Assembly (NCBI RefSeq): GCF_004521915.1
Contig: NZ_SDKD01000018.1
Location: 21,757-85,756 of the forward strand
Length of the DNA stretch: 64,000 bases
Direction: 5' to 3'
Source: Brevibacillus migulae
Lineage (GTDB): Bacteria > Bacillota > Bacilli > Brevibacillales > Brevibacillaceae
Part shown: positions 45,042 through 52,112 of the stretch, piece by piece
How the letters are laid out: every line of letters begins with the position of its first letter
Position numbering within the stretch: position 1 is the first letter of the stretch
The notes under the pieces: model-generated
Database searches by the model: none
What the model was told of the DNA's origin: nothing
Seen by the model: the letters and a program-made list of their open reading frames with translations, nothing else
Position numbers and translations under genes: made by a program

Positions 45042-46355
45042 ATGACCCAGTCGCGTTCCGGGTGGCTTACCATACTTCCCTCGGGCAAATGGTATCTGCA
45101 CGCTGCGCGGCTACCGATCGCATTTAGTGCGCGTCGTCGAGTCGTAGCACAGGTAGGGCCGTACGCACAAAAAAAGCGTATTCATCTCGGTCTTCCTCCC
45201 GTTCAGACCGGCCGCATCCGTACGAGGATACGGTGGCGGATATGGAATGACCAGATCAGCATCGGGCCATTGATCGGTATCCTTACCGTTGGCGAAGGAC
45301 TAGAATTCCGCGGAAATCGGGACAATTTTCGGGATATCTTTCTCTCCGGCAAAAAGCTGGGCGCATTGGTCTATGTATTTACTCCGAGCGGCATCGACTG
45401 GGAGCAGCATAAAGTGTCCGGTTACCTGTATGATGAGAAGCAGGATACCTGGTTAGAAGCCACATTGCCGTTTCCGCATGTCGTATACAACCGGATTCCC
45501 ACCCGCAAATGGGAAAAACAAAGTGACGTCATCAAAACCTTGAATCAATTCGCGAGTATGAAACAAATCACCCTGTTTAATCGCCGCTTCTTTAACAAAC
45601 AATCCCTGTTTCAACGGTTGGAAGAAATACCTGAAGCGACCACCTTTTTGCCGGAAACGAAACGATTAGACAGCTTTGTCAGGTTGAAAACATTCCTGTC
45701 TCAACACCGAAGCGTCTATTTAAAGCCCGTTCTCGGCAAAGCCGGCCAGGGCATCATGCGCCTGGATTTCTACCAAAAGCGTTGGCGCCTGCGGCGTGTC
45801 CATCAGCAAAGAGCCATTACCTGCTATTTTTCAACCCTCCATGCAGCGTGGAAGTATATCCGCCAGCGGATAGCCGGAAAAAAATACATCATACAACAGG
45901 CCATTCCGCTTGCCAAATACAAAGGCCGCCCCTTCGATGTGCGCGTGTTGGTGCAAAAAAATGGAACCGGCGTCTGGGATGTAACCGGGATCGGCATCAG
46001 GCGTGCGGGCGCAAACAGCATTACTACGCATGTGCCGCGGGGGGGCTCGATTCATTCAGCCAAAAAAGTGTTGGGTGAATTGTTCCCCGAGCAGGAAGAA
46101 GAGATGATGAAAAAAATAGGGGAGACGGCATTAACGATCGCGGAAAATTTGAATGAAGTCGTTGAGGATTTGGCTGAGATGTCAATGGATTTGGGTCTGA
46201 CAAAAGAAGGAAGGCTTTGGTTTTTTGAGGCCAATGCCAAACCGGAAAAATTCGATGAACCCACCATTCGCCGAACTTCTCTTTCCAATCTGATCGGATA
46301 TGCCCAGTATGTCTATAAGCTTTGCGGTGAAAAAAAAGAAGCTGCTGTTGGATAA
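45042..46355 (+). CDS. YheC/YheD family ATP-grasp protein 4
   Basis: 437 residues from ATG 45042, which has AAGGAGG 7 bases upstream; the frame also opens at TTG 44997 overlapping the previous stop. It keeps the KPVLGKAGQGIMRLD glycine-rich loop and E-x-N (WFFEANAKPEKFD), but the acidic residue before the last strand is replaced (DLGLTKEGR instead of D-x-G-x-D-x-x-G). This copy may have altered metal or substrate binding. A shared terminator follows. Confidence 0.86.
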   Translation: MTQSRSGWLTILPSGKWYLHAARLPIAFSARRRVVAQVGPYAQKKRIHLGLPPVQTGRIRTRIRWRIWNDQISIGPLIGILTVGEGLEFRGNRDNFRDIFLSGKKLGALVYVFTPSGIDWEQHKVSGYLYDEKQDTWLEATLPFPHVVYNRIPTRKWEKQSDVIKTLNQFASMKQITLFNRRFFNKQSLFQRLEEIPEATTFLPETKRLDSFVRLKTFLSQHRSVYLKPVLGKAGQGIMRLDFYQKRWRLRRVHQQRAITCYFSTLHAAWKYIRQRIAGKKYIIQQAIPLAKYKGRPFDVRVLVQKNGTGVWDVTGIGIRRAGANSITTHVPRGGSIHSAKKVLGELFPEQEEEMMKKIGETALTIAENLNEVVEDLAEMSMDLGLTKEGRLWFFEANAKPEKFDEPTIRRTSLSNLIGYAQYVYKLCGEKKEAAVG

Positions 46356-46388
46356 AACCGCGCTGTCACTGACAGGGCGGTTCTTTTT
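46354..46388. terminator. convergent terminator between the YheCD array and the 184-aa gene
   Basis: ACCGCGCTGTC (46357-46367) pairs with GACAGGGCGGT (46371-46381) with one mismatch and a 3-base loop, followed by TCTTTTTG on the right and preceded by AAAA on the left. The minus-strand gene's stop codon (46366-46368) is inside the stem. Confidence 0.82.
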
Positions 46389-46920
46389 GCTGCAGCGTCT
46401 CTGTGATCGCCGACACCCTGCGGGCCAGCTCATGGAGGGTATGCAAACTGTCTTCCTCTACGGTGAAGAATGTCCCTTCAAACCAATAGCGATCCTCTGG
46501 TACACAACGCAGCTCTGCACCAAAATGGAGGTACTGTGTTTCAACAGCATTCGGAATATCCTCCAGTTTTGCACGGACCGCCAAGTGTCGCTCGATCTCC
46601 GCCTCAAACTGTTCTCTTACCTCTTGGTACGCCTTGGTCTCCTCCATTCGTGCCAAGCGGAACAGGGCGAGATCGATCTGCAGCCAGCAGGTCACATAGA
46701 AGTGAAACTCCTGAAACAAGACTGTCAGCGCTTCTCCCAGCTCGTGCGGCTCGCCTGTCTGCCGATATTGCTGCCACGCCAGCAGCGTCTCTGCCTTCTT
46801 TTCCTGAATCCATGCGTAGTGACTGACCGCTCCCCTATAAAATTTCCGGATGACCTGCAGCAACATCTCGGGCGTGCGCGGGGGAAGTCCGCGATATCGA
46901 TTCGCAACGTCTCTGACCAT
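46366..46920 (-). CDS. hypothetical 184-aa helical protein
   Basis: Not recognised. It is rich in Glu, Arg, Gln and Trp and appears almost wholly helical (AWIQEKKAETLLAWQQYRQT, YQEVREQFEAEIERHLAVRA), without signal peptide or membrane helices. ATG with GGAGGAAACAG upstream. Tail-to-tail with the YheCD array, so a sporulation link is possible but not shown. Confidence 0.7.
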   Translation of the reverse strand: MVRDVANRYRGLPPRTPEMLLQVIRKFYRGAVSHYAWIQEKKAETLLAWQQYRQTGEPHELGEALTVLFQEFHFYVTCWLQIDLALFRLARMEETKAYQEVREQFEAEIERHLAVRAKLEDIPNAVETQYLHFGAELRCVPEDRYWFEGTFFTVEEDSLHTLHELARRVSAITETLQQKEPPCQ

Positions 46921-47005
46921 CTGTTTCCTCCTACTCCATCCGCGGTAATGTCTTTGTGTCGATTATACCTGTTTCACCGGAAGAGAAAAACCAGCATAAG
47001 GGTTG

Positions 47006-47247
47006 TGCAAACATTGTGGTGGGGGAAGGGAAGACCGGGCGGGGCTGCGAAGTTGCCACACCTGCGAGGAAGTTGAGACTGTCCGGTTCCGCTCGCAAAA
47101 ACGGGACGTCGCACAAAAGGGTTCGAAGAAGCGGATTCACCCGTAGCGATTGCGCGACAAGCATGTCCCGTTTTTGCAAGCTCCACCTTGGTCGGTATGG
47201 CAAAAAACTCCGCCCGTCCCGGCCTTCCCTTCCTCACCGACGGTTGC
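47006..47247. repeat. long imperfect palindrome, family copy C
   Basis: About 242 bp that fold on themselves: TGCAAAC at the left end against GGTTGCA at the right. GGGAAGACCGGGCGGGG (47028-47044) pairs with the CCGCCCGTCCCGGCCTTCCC region (47211-47230), and GCAAAAACGGGAC (47094-47106) with GTCCCGTTTTTGC (47164-47176). The core CTGTCCGGTTCCG (47079-47091) is shared with copies B and D. Copies C and D with the hairpin between them fill the roughly 650-base gap from 46921 to 47577. No gene seen. Confidence 0.75.
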
Positions 47248-47262
47248 ATTATATAAGAAAAT

Positions 47263-47300
47263 GCCAAGAAGCCCCGCTTATACGGGGCTTCTTGGCGTTT
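47263..47300 (-). terminator. strong hairpin terminator between copies C and D
   Basis: GCCAAGAAGCCCCG (47263-47276) and CGGGGCTTCTTGGC (47283-47296) form a perfect 14-bp stem. Leftward transcription then reads ATTTTCTT and rightward GTTTTC. It is the first convincing terminator downstream of the glutaredoxin-like gene, about 280 bases past its stop and beyond copy D. Confidence 0.82.
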
Positions 47301-47339
47301 TCAGCTTCCTGTCCTGCTTCCTGTATTTCACATTCAAAA

Positions 47340-47577
47340 AAGCTTCTGCTCCGCGGGTGAGCATGTTCCGAAACGGAGCGCCTGCGGAGCCCGACCCAGC
47401 GGAGCAGTGAATCGCGGGAAACAGGGATGCAAACCCGGCTAAACTGCGAAGCGATACCACTTTTTGCATCCCCCCGCGATTTGCTGCGGAGCGGACAGGC
47501 TATACCCTCAGCGGGGCGTAGAATGAAGCGGAGTTGCGGAATATGCTCACCTCACCGCAGCAGCGGAACCACCACAC
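47340..47577. repeat. long imperfect palindrome, family copy D
   Basis: About 238 bp ending at the glutaredoxin-like gene stop codon. GTGAGCATGTTCCG (left arm, near 47358) pairs with the right arm CGGAATATGCTCAC; GCGGAGCAGTGAATCGCGGG pairs with CCCGCGATTTGCTGCGGAGC (47474-47492); GATGCAAA pairs with TTTGCATC. The core CGGAGCGGACAG (47487-47498) is the reverse complement of the 12-mer in copy B. Its right arm (47509-47548) matches copy A at 37 of 40 bases. Confidence 0.78.
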
Positions 47578-47832
47578 TTATGCTTGTTGCTCTTGCTCAG
47601 CCGCTGCAGCCAGCAGTTTTTTGAAACGTGTTGGGTTGAAGCCAAGCACTTGCTTGTCGCCAACGAGTGTCAATGGAACAGACATGATGCCAAGACGGGA
47701 CAGCTCATCATGGAAAGCTGGGTTTTCGTCGATGTTGCGCTCTTCAAAAGCAACGTTTTGCTCGGTCAAATAGCTTTTTACTTGCTTGCAGTACATGCAG
47801 TTTGTGCTGGAATATACGATTACTTGTGCCAT
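47578..47832 (-). CDS. glutaredoxin-like / NrdH-redoxin-like small thiol protein
   Basis: 84 residues with the thioredoxin fold minimum: VIVYSSTNCMYCKQVKSYL with the redox CMYC pair (about residues 12-15), the cis-proline in MSVPLTLVGD, and FNPTRFKKLLAA at the C-terminus. It could reduce disulfides or mixed disulfides, or serve the neighbouring flavoprotein as substrate. It is 18 bases downstream of that gene, so they are co-transcribed. GGAGATGG precedes the start. Confidence 0.9.
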   Translation of the reverse strand: MAQVIVYSSTNCMYCKQVKSYLTEQNVAFEERNIDENPAFHDELSRLGIMSVPLTLVGDKQVLGFNPTRFKKLLAAAAEQEQQA

Positions 47833-47850
47833 TTCTCATCCATCTCCTAC

Positions 47851-48774
47851 TTATTTGTATTGGGGAACTACTTTGGAACGCTTGTTGATATATTTATCTA
47901 CTGCCATGGCGGCAATGGCGCCATCAGCAGCGGCGACTACCGCTTGTTTGACAGGCGATTTGCGGACTTCACCCGCAGCGAAGACGCCAGGAACCGGGGA
48001 TTGCATGTATTCATCGACGATCATGAAGCCTTCCTCATCCAGAGGAACCTGATCGACCAGCAAATCGGTTCCTGGCTTGCTTCCGGACAAGAAGACGAAT
48101 ACGCCGTCTACCGTAATGACGGACTCTTCTCCCTCCGGCGTGCGAACCTTGACGCCTTCCACCTTCTTGTCTCCCACGATCTCCAACGGACGCGTACGAA
48201 GATAATAACGGGTTTTGTCCAACTCCGGAATCTCATCGACGCCTTGCAAATCACCGCGCGGGATAATGAAGTGGATATGATCGACAAACTTGGTCAACGC
48301 CATCGCTTCCTCCAGCGCTTCCTCGGAGTCACCGATCACCGCGACCGTTTTTCCTTGGTAAAAAGCTCCGTCACATGTCGCGCAAGTGCTTACGCCTCTG
48401 CCCAACAATTCCTCTTCACCTGCCAGCATGCGGTTTCTGCCTTTGGAACCAGTTGCAACGATGACCGCTTTGGCTTGGTATGTACCATCCGCTGTGTAGA
48501 TGCTTTTCACTTCATCTTCCACATCGACCGCTGTAATCGTTGTCTGGACAAACTCGGCTCCAAAAGCAATCGCTTGGTTGCGCATTTTTTCCAACAGCTC
48601 GCGACCGGTCAATTCGCCTTCCACACCAGGGTAATTGGCGATTTTATGAGTAATGGCCAAGGCTCCAGAGCCAGGGGCTTTATCGATAACCAACGTCTTC
48701 ATATTGCCGCGTGCGGTGTAAATGGCTGCACTGGCACCGGCTGGTCCGCCTCCGATGATAATCACATCGTACAT
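47851..48774 (-). CDS. thioredoxin-reductase-like FAD flavoprotein with degenerate NADPH motif
   Basis: 307 residues from ATG 48774 (GAGGAGG 6 bases upstream). FAD motif MYDVIIIGGGPAGASAAIYT, redox pair CATCDGAF (about 135-142) and the C-terminal FAD motif VPGVFAAGEVR are canonical for TrxB. The middle NAD(P)H region is unusual: the GxGxxA fingerprint is VIGDSEEALEEA (third Gly is Ser), and the NADPH-specific HRRxxxR loop is replaced by FIIPRGDLQG. It may use another electron donor or a poorly bound pyridine nucleotide. Its partner is probably the adjacent glutaredoxin-like protein. A PerR-like box lies upstream. Confidence 0.85.
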   Translation of the reverse strand: MYDVIIIGGGPAGASAAIYTARGNMKTLVIDKAPGSGALAITHKIANYPGVEGELTGRELLEKMRNQAIAFGAEFVQTTITAVDVEDEVKSIYTADGTYQAKAVIVATGSKGRNRMLAGEEELLGRGVSTCATCDGAFYQGKTVAVIGDSEEALEEAMALTKFVDHIHFIIPRGDLQGVDEIPELDKTRYYLRTRPLEIVGDKKVEGVKVRTPEGEESVITVDGVFVFLSGSKPGTDLLVDQVPLDEEGFMIVDEYMQSPVPGVFAAGEVRKSPVKQAVVAAADGAIAAMAVDKYINKRSKVVPQYK

Positions 48775-48837
48775 CAGAATCCTCCTCACTATCCGCTTCT
48801 ATCTCTTTGTAATTATTTTAATATGAGAACAAATATC

Positions 48838-48887
48838 ATTGTATCAGGATTCAGATAAAAGTCAATGTCTTTTTAAAATCATTCTAA
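48838..48887 (-). promoter_or_regulatory. promoter and PerR-like box of the flavoprotein-glutaredoxin operon
   Basis: Minus strand -35 TTGACT (48865-48860), 16-base spacer, -10 TACAAT (48843-48838). Just upstream lies TTAAAATCATTCTAA (48873-48887), 12 of 14 defined positions of the PerR consensus TTATAATnATTATAA. Peroxide control is inferred from the match and the redox products. Confidence 0.65.
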
Positions 48888-48942
48888 TATAGTTCATAAT
48901 ATAACTTCCTCATGCGGCGATTGCATCAGGTCGCACAGCATA

Positions 48943-48976
48943 AAAAAATCGCCCCTCTACGAGCAGGAGCGACAGA
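48943..48976 (-). terminator. terminator after the 165-aa secreted protein gene
   Basis: In the leftward transcript TCGCTCC pairs with GGGGCGA (one wobble), followed by TTTTTTTATG (A run at 48943-48949). Confidence 0.72.
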
Positions 48977-48989
48977 ATCAGCTTCCGAT

Positions 48990-49487
48990 TTAATTAAAGG
49001 TATACCATTCTTGCTTCACTTGCTGTCCCTTTGCATCTTGGGGCAATGTCAGGCGAACGTCCTTTACGCCATCTCCATTGTAGTCACCGATCCACAAATA
49101 CGGCTTCACAGCAGTTTCAGCCTTGCTTTTCGGGCCAATCAGCTGCTGCTTGGTATCACCGTCACGGAGCACAATGCGAAAATCCTTTGATGGAATGTCC
49201 ATTCTCAGACCTTCTTTGTAACCAACCAGAAGAACATGATCACGAACGCCATCCCCATTTACATCTGCATACTTTGTATCCAACACATACGTATTATCCT
49301 TGCCCAGATTAAAACCGGAATTGACTTTTACTTCAGGCGAGCGCTGATTATCCAGGTCTACTTGCGTTACAGGCTTGGCGGCAGCCGGATTTGTTTGGGC
49401 CATCGCTGTTCCTGCTCCAACCGCTAAAAGCATGGTGCATCCTGCGATTGCAGCAATCCGTTTGATTGTTGATCCCTTTTTATTCAT
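48990..49487 (-). CDS. secreted protein with two VCBS/FG-GAP-like calcium-binding motifs
   Basis: 165 residues from ATG 49487 (AAGGAGAGGTGCC upstream). The signal peptide (IKRIAAIAGCTMLLAVGAGT, cleavage near AMA-QT) is followed by two Asp/Asn-rich repeats: YADVNGDGVRDHVLLVG (about 75-92) and IGDYNGDGVKDVRLTLP (about 130-147). These match the DxNxDGxxD calcium-binding motif of FG-GAP/VCBS proteins. Likely extracellular; enzymatic activity not apparent. Confidence 0.75.
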   Translation of the reverse strand: MNKKGSTIKRIAAIAGCTMLLAVGAGTAMAQTNPAAAKPVTQVDLDNQRSPEVKVNSGFNLGKDNTYVLDTKYADVNGDGVRDHVLLVGYKEGLRMDIPSKDFRIVLRDGDTKQQLIGPKSKAETAVKPYLWIGDYNGDGVKDVRLTLPQDAKGQQVKQEWYTFN

Positions 49488-49565
49488 TATGGCACCTCTC
49501 CTTTCAAACGTGTCACCATTATAAACGAAGGAAGTTACCATAATGTTTCAACCATTTTTTTGGAA

Positions 49566-50627
49566 TTACGCCAACATTTTTTCAATCCACAGCGACCGGT
49601 GGTGACGCAGATCCAAGTATTCCCCGCCCCGTCGGACCAGTGGATTCATGGGTTCATCCGGATAAATCATGATGACGTCCACAATATCCCCGCAATTCAG
49701 CAGAGCCCTGCCGCCAATATAGAAGGAGGTGACATAATGTATGAATTTCGTGGCAATCTCCGCATTTAACTCACCCTTACAGGCTGCCTTCCACAACACT
49801 TTCGCCGCTTCAAAAGGCGATGTTTTCGTCTTGTAGACACGGTCCGAGCAAATGGCATCAAAAATATCCGCGATCGCCACAATCTGGCTTTCCAGTGGAA
49901 TCTCAGCGCCTTTTTTGCCATGCGGGTAACCGCTTCCATCCAATCGCTCATGGTGATTCAGGGCACAGTCTGCGTGCATACGATCTGCTCCCTCCATCTT
50001 CATGATCATCTCGTAGCCATGGACGGTATGTGCTTTCATTAAGGCGAATTCCACGGGTGTCAGGCTTCCTGGCTTCGTTAAAATATCATCCGGGATCAGC
50101 ATCTTGCCAATATCATGCAAAAGTCCGGCCTGGCCAATGCGGACGATCTCCTCTTGGGGCCGCTTGATCAGTTTGGCAATCAGCGAAGAGAGAATCCCCA
50201 CATTGATGGAGTGCCTATATGTATAGTCGTCACAGCCTTCAATGAGATAAATTTGATGGAACACGCCGGTCTCTTTCATGACCTGATCGAGGAGGGGAAA
50301 AAAGGAGTCCGAAAACTGCGCGAGCGGTGGCGTATAGTTTGCTGTCACAAGCTCAAACAGGCCTTTTGTCCGGTTCAGCATATCGAGATAATGCTCAGCA
50401 AGCTCCTCACTGGGCACCAGCTTCCCGATTTGTTTTTCCGTGGTGACGGCTGCCTCCTCGAAGCTTTCCTCCATCTCCTCGACAGACACATCGTAAATGC
50501 GATGGCCTTCCAATGCGTCAACATCCGATTGCGAGAGCACAGTGCCTGCCACGAAAAGCAGAACCCCATTGGCATTGAACACGTCCTGTTTCAGCTTTTT
50601 CCCGATCAATTTGTTGTAGACGATCAT
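49566..50627 (-). CDS. HD-GYP domain cyclic-di-GMP phosphodiesterase
   Basis: 353 residues with an N-terminal regulatory part (about 1-125) and a C-terminal HD-GYP domain. The HD motif is LLHDIGKMLIPDDILTKPG; downstream, the GYP segment is HHERLDGSGYPHGKKGAEI, and both metal-ligand histidine/aspartate sets look intact, so it should hydrolyse cyclic-di-GMP. It lies 26 bases downstream of a GGDEF gene in the same operon, a local opposing pair. AAGGAGTAAGA precedes the start. Confidence 0.9.
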   Translation of the reverse strand: MIVYNKLIGKKLKQDVFNANGVLLFVAGTVLSQSDVDALEGHRIYDVSVEEMEESFEEAAVTTEKQIGKLVPSEELAEHYLDMLNRTKGLFELVTANYTPPLAQFSDSFFPLLDQVMKETGVFHQIYLIEGCDDYTYRHSINVGILSSLIAKLIKRPQEEIVRIGQAGLLHDIGKMLIPDDILTKPGSLTPVEFALMKAHTVHGYEMIMKMEGADRMHADCALNHHERLDGSGYPHGKKGAEIPLESQIVAIADIFDAICSDRVYKTKTSPFEAAKVLWKAACKGELNAEIATKFIHYVTSFYIGGRALLNCGDIVDVIMIYPDEPMNPLVRRGGEYLDLRHHRSLWIEKMLA

Positions 50628-50653
50628 TCTTACTCCTTCTTTCCCCGGAAGAA

Positions 50654-51793
50654 TTATGGCATCTGTATGGATCTTACCTGATTGCGTCCGGCCGCTTTTG
50701 CCTGGTAAAGCGCACGGTCAGCAGCACGGATCAACGCTGACTGCTCACTGTCCGCTTGCGGACGAAAGGAAGCGACACCGATGCTTACTGTTACATATTT
50801 GTTTGCCTGCGACTGCAGCGCACCCATTTTGAACCGCTCCACGTTCGCCCGGATCTGTTCCGATACGAAGCAGGCGCCAGCCAAATCAGTATCAGGCAGC
50901 ACGATGGCGAATTCTTCTCCGCCGTAGCGTGCGACCAAATCTGTAGCCCGGCATACGGTCCGTCTTAAGATGCCGGCTACCTGGATCAGACAAGCATCCC
51001 CTTCCTGATGTCCGTAAGTATCGTTGTAGGATTTGAAGTAGTCGATATCCAGCATGATGAGGGAAAGCGGCGAGCCATTGCGGACAGCCCGCTTCCACTC
51101 CCGTTCAAAATACTCGTCAAAATAGCGGCGATTGGCCACTTCTGTAAGACTATCGAGGGTAGACAGCCTTTGCAGCATTTGATTGGTCAACTCTAATTGC
51201 TTTTGCTGCTGCATCCGTTCCAGAGCGCCGCCGATACAGGAGGCCGCTATGGAAAGAACGGCAAGCTCATAGCTGCTCCAGGACCGCTCATGAAAGAAGA
51301 GATCGAGGCCAACTACACCTGTAAAGCAATCGTTCACAACTATCGGAATCAACAGAACCGTTCCAATCGAAAAGAAATGATGAATCTTCCCGGTCGCGAT
51401 GGTCAATTCTCGCATTTGTTCGACCACAGGCTGTCCGCTGCTCAACTCTTCCATCCGCTGTTCGATCACGTTTACCGGATGGGCCAGTGTCCCTTCCAAC
51501 TCCGAAAGCCTCCGAGAGAAAGAAGGCTCGTGCCATTCCATTATGACGGAGGGATAATGTCCTTCCTGCGAGGGTGCTACATGGCATTCGATCAGATATA
51601 CGCGATGCACCTCGGTAACAGCACCAATAACCGCCAGTGCTTCACGAAGTCCTCCCAAATGATCGGAGGATGTGAGCAGATTGCTGGCGGCAACTGCAAT
51701 TCCTTGTAAGAGTCGATTTTGTTTCAGCATGAGCTCTTGTGTTCGAAACATCATATGTTCAGCGCCCCGGTCAGTAGAGAATCCCGCTTCCAT
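50654..51793 (-). CDS. GAF-GGDEF diguanylate cyclase with I-site
   Basis: 379 residues: a GAF-like sensory domain (about 30-195), a short coiled connector and GGDEF (about 205-375) with active GGEEF (291-295) and the inhibitory-site motif RATD (282-285) five residues before it. It should make cyclic-di-GMP and be product-inhibited. The annotated start at 51793 lacks a clear ribosome site; ATG codons about 13 residues in are alternatives. It is followed by an HD-GYP gene. Confidence 0.9.
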   Translation of the reverse strand: MEAGFSTDRGAEHMMFRTQELMLKQNRLLQGIAVAASNLLTSSDHLGGLREALAVIGAVTEVHRVYLIECHVAPSQEGHYPSVIMEWHEPSFSRRLSELEGTLAHPVNVIEQRMEELSSGQPVVEQMRELTIATGKIHHFFSIGTVLLIPIVVNDCFTGVVGLDLFFHERSWSSYELAVLSIAASCIGGALERMQQQKQLELTNQMLQRLSTLDSLTEVANRRYFDEYFEREWKRAVRNGSPLSLIMLDIDYFKSYNDTYGHQEGDACLIQVAGILRRTVCRATDLVARYGGEEFAIVLPDTDLAGACFVSEQIRANVERFKMGALQSQANKYVTVSIGVASFRPQADSEQSALIRAADRALYQAKAAGRNQVRSIQMP

Positions 51794-52112
51794 TACTCAC
51801 GTGCACCCGCTTGAATCTTCGGCAATATAAAGAATTATAAAAATTACCTTTTTTCACCTTTTATTCTACTTGTTTCTTACCTGAATTACAATTATTCTCT
51901 TTTATCCCAATTAAAAAAACTACAGTGGATGCTTTCCTAAAAAATGTCAAGTCTGGCTCAAGCGGGGGCTTTCATGCTGTTTCAGGATGTTTGGCCGGGG
52001 ATGTTCATCCTTCTTGATCCAGTAAAAAAAGAACACCGCACGTGCTCTTTTACATGACTCTATTCTTCTGATTGAAAAATTCATATAGGTCCGAAATTGC
52101 TATTCTTTCTCG
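51794..52112. other. intergenic region with one terminator
   Basis: About 320 bases without a gene between two minus-strand cyclase genes. It holds the terminator of the 52113 gene (next entry). An A/T-rich stretch near 51830-51950 probably contains the promoter of the 51793 gene, but I could not assign boxes with confidence. Confidence 0.5.
52024..52052 (-). terminator. terminator after the second GGDEF gene
   Basis: AAAGA-A-CAC (to 52036) and GTG-C-TCTTT (52042-52050) form a stem; the A7 run at 52024-52030 supplies the U tract, about 60 bases past the stop. Confidence 0.65.
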
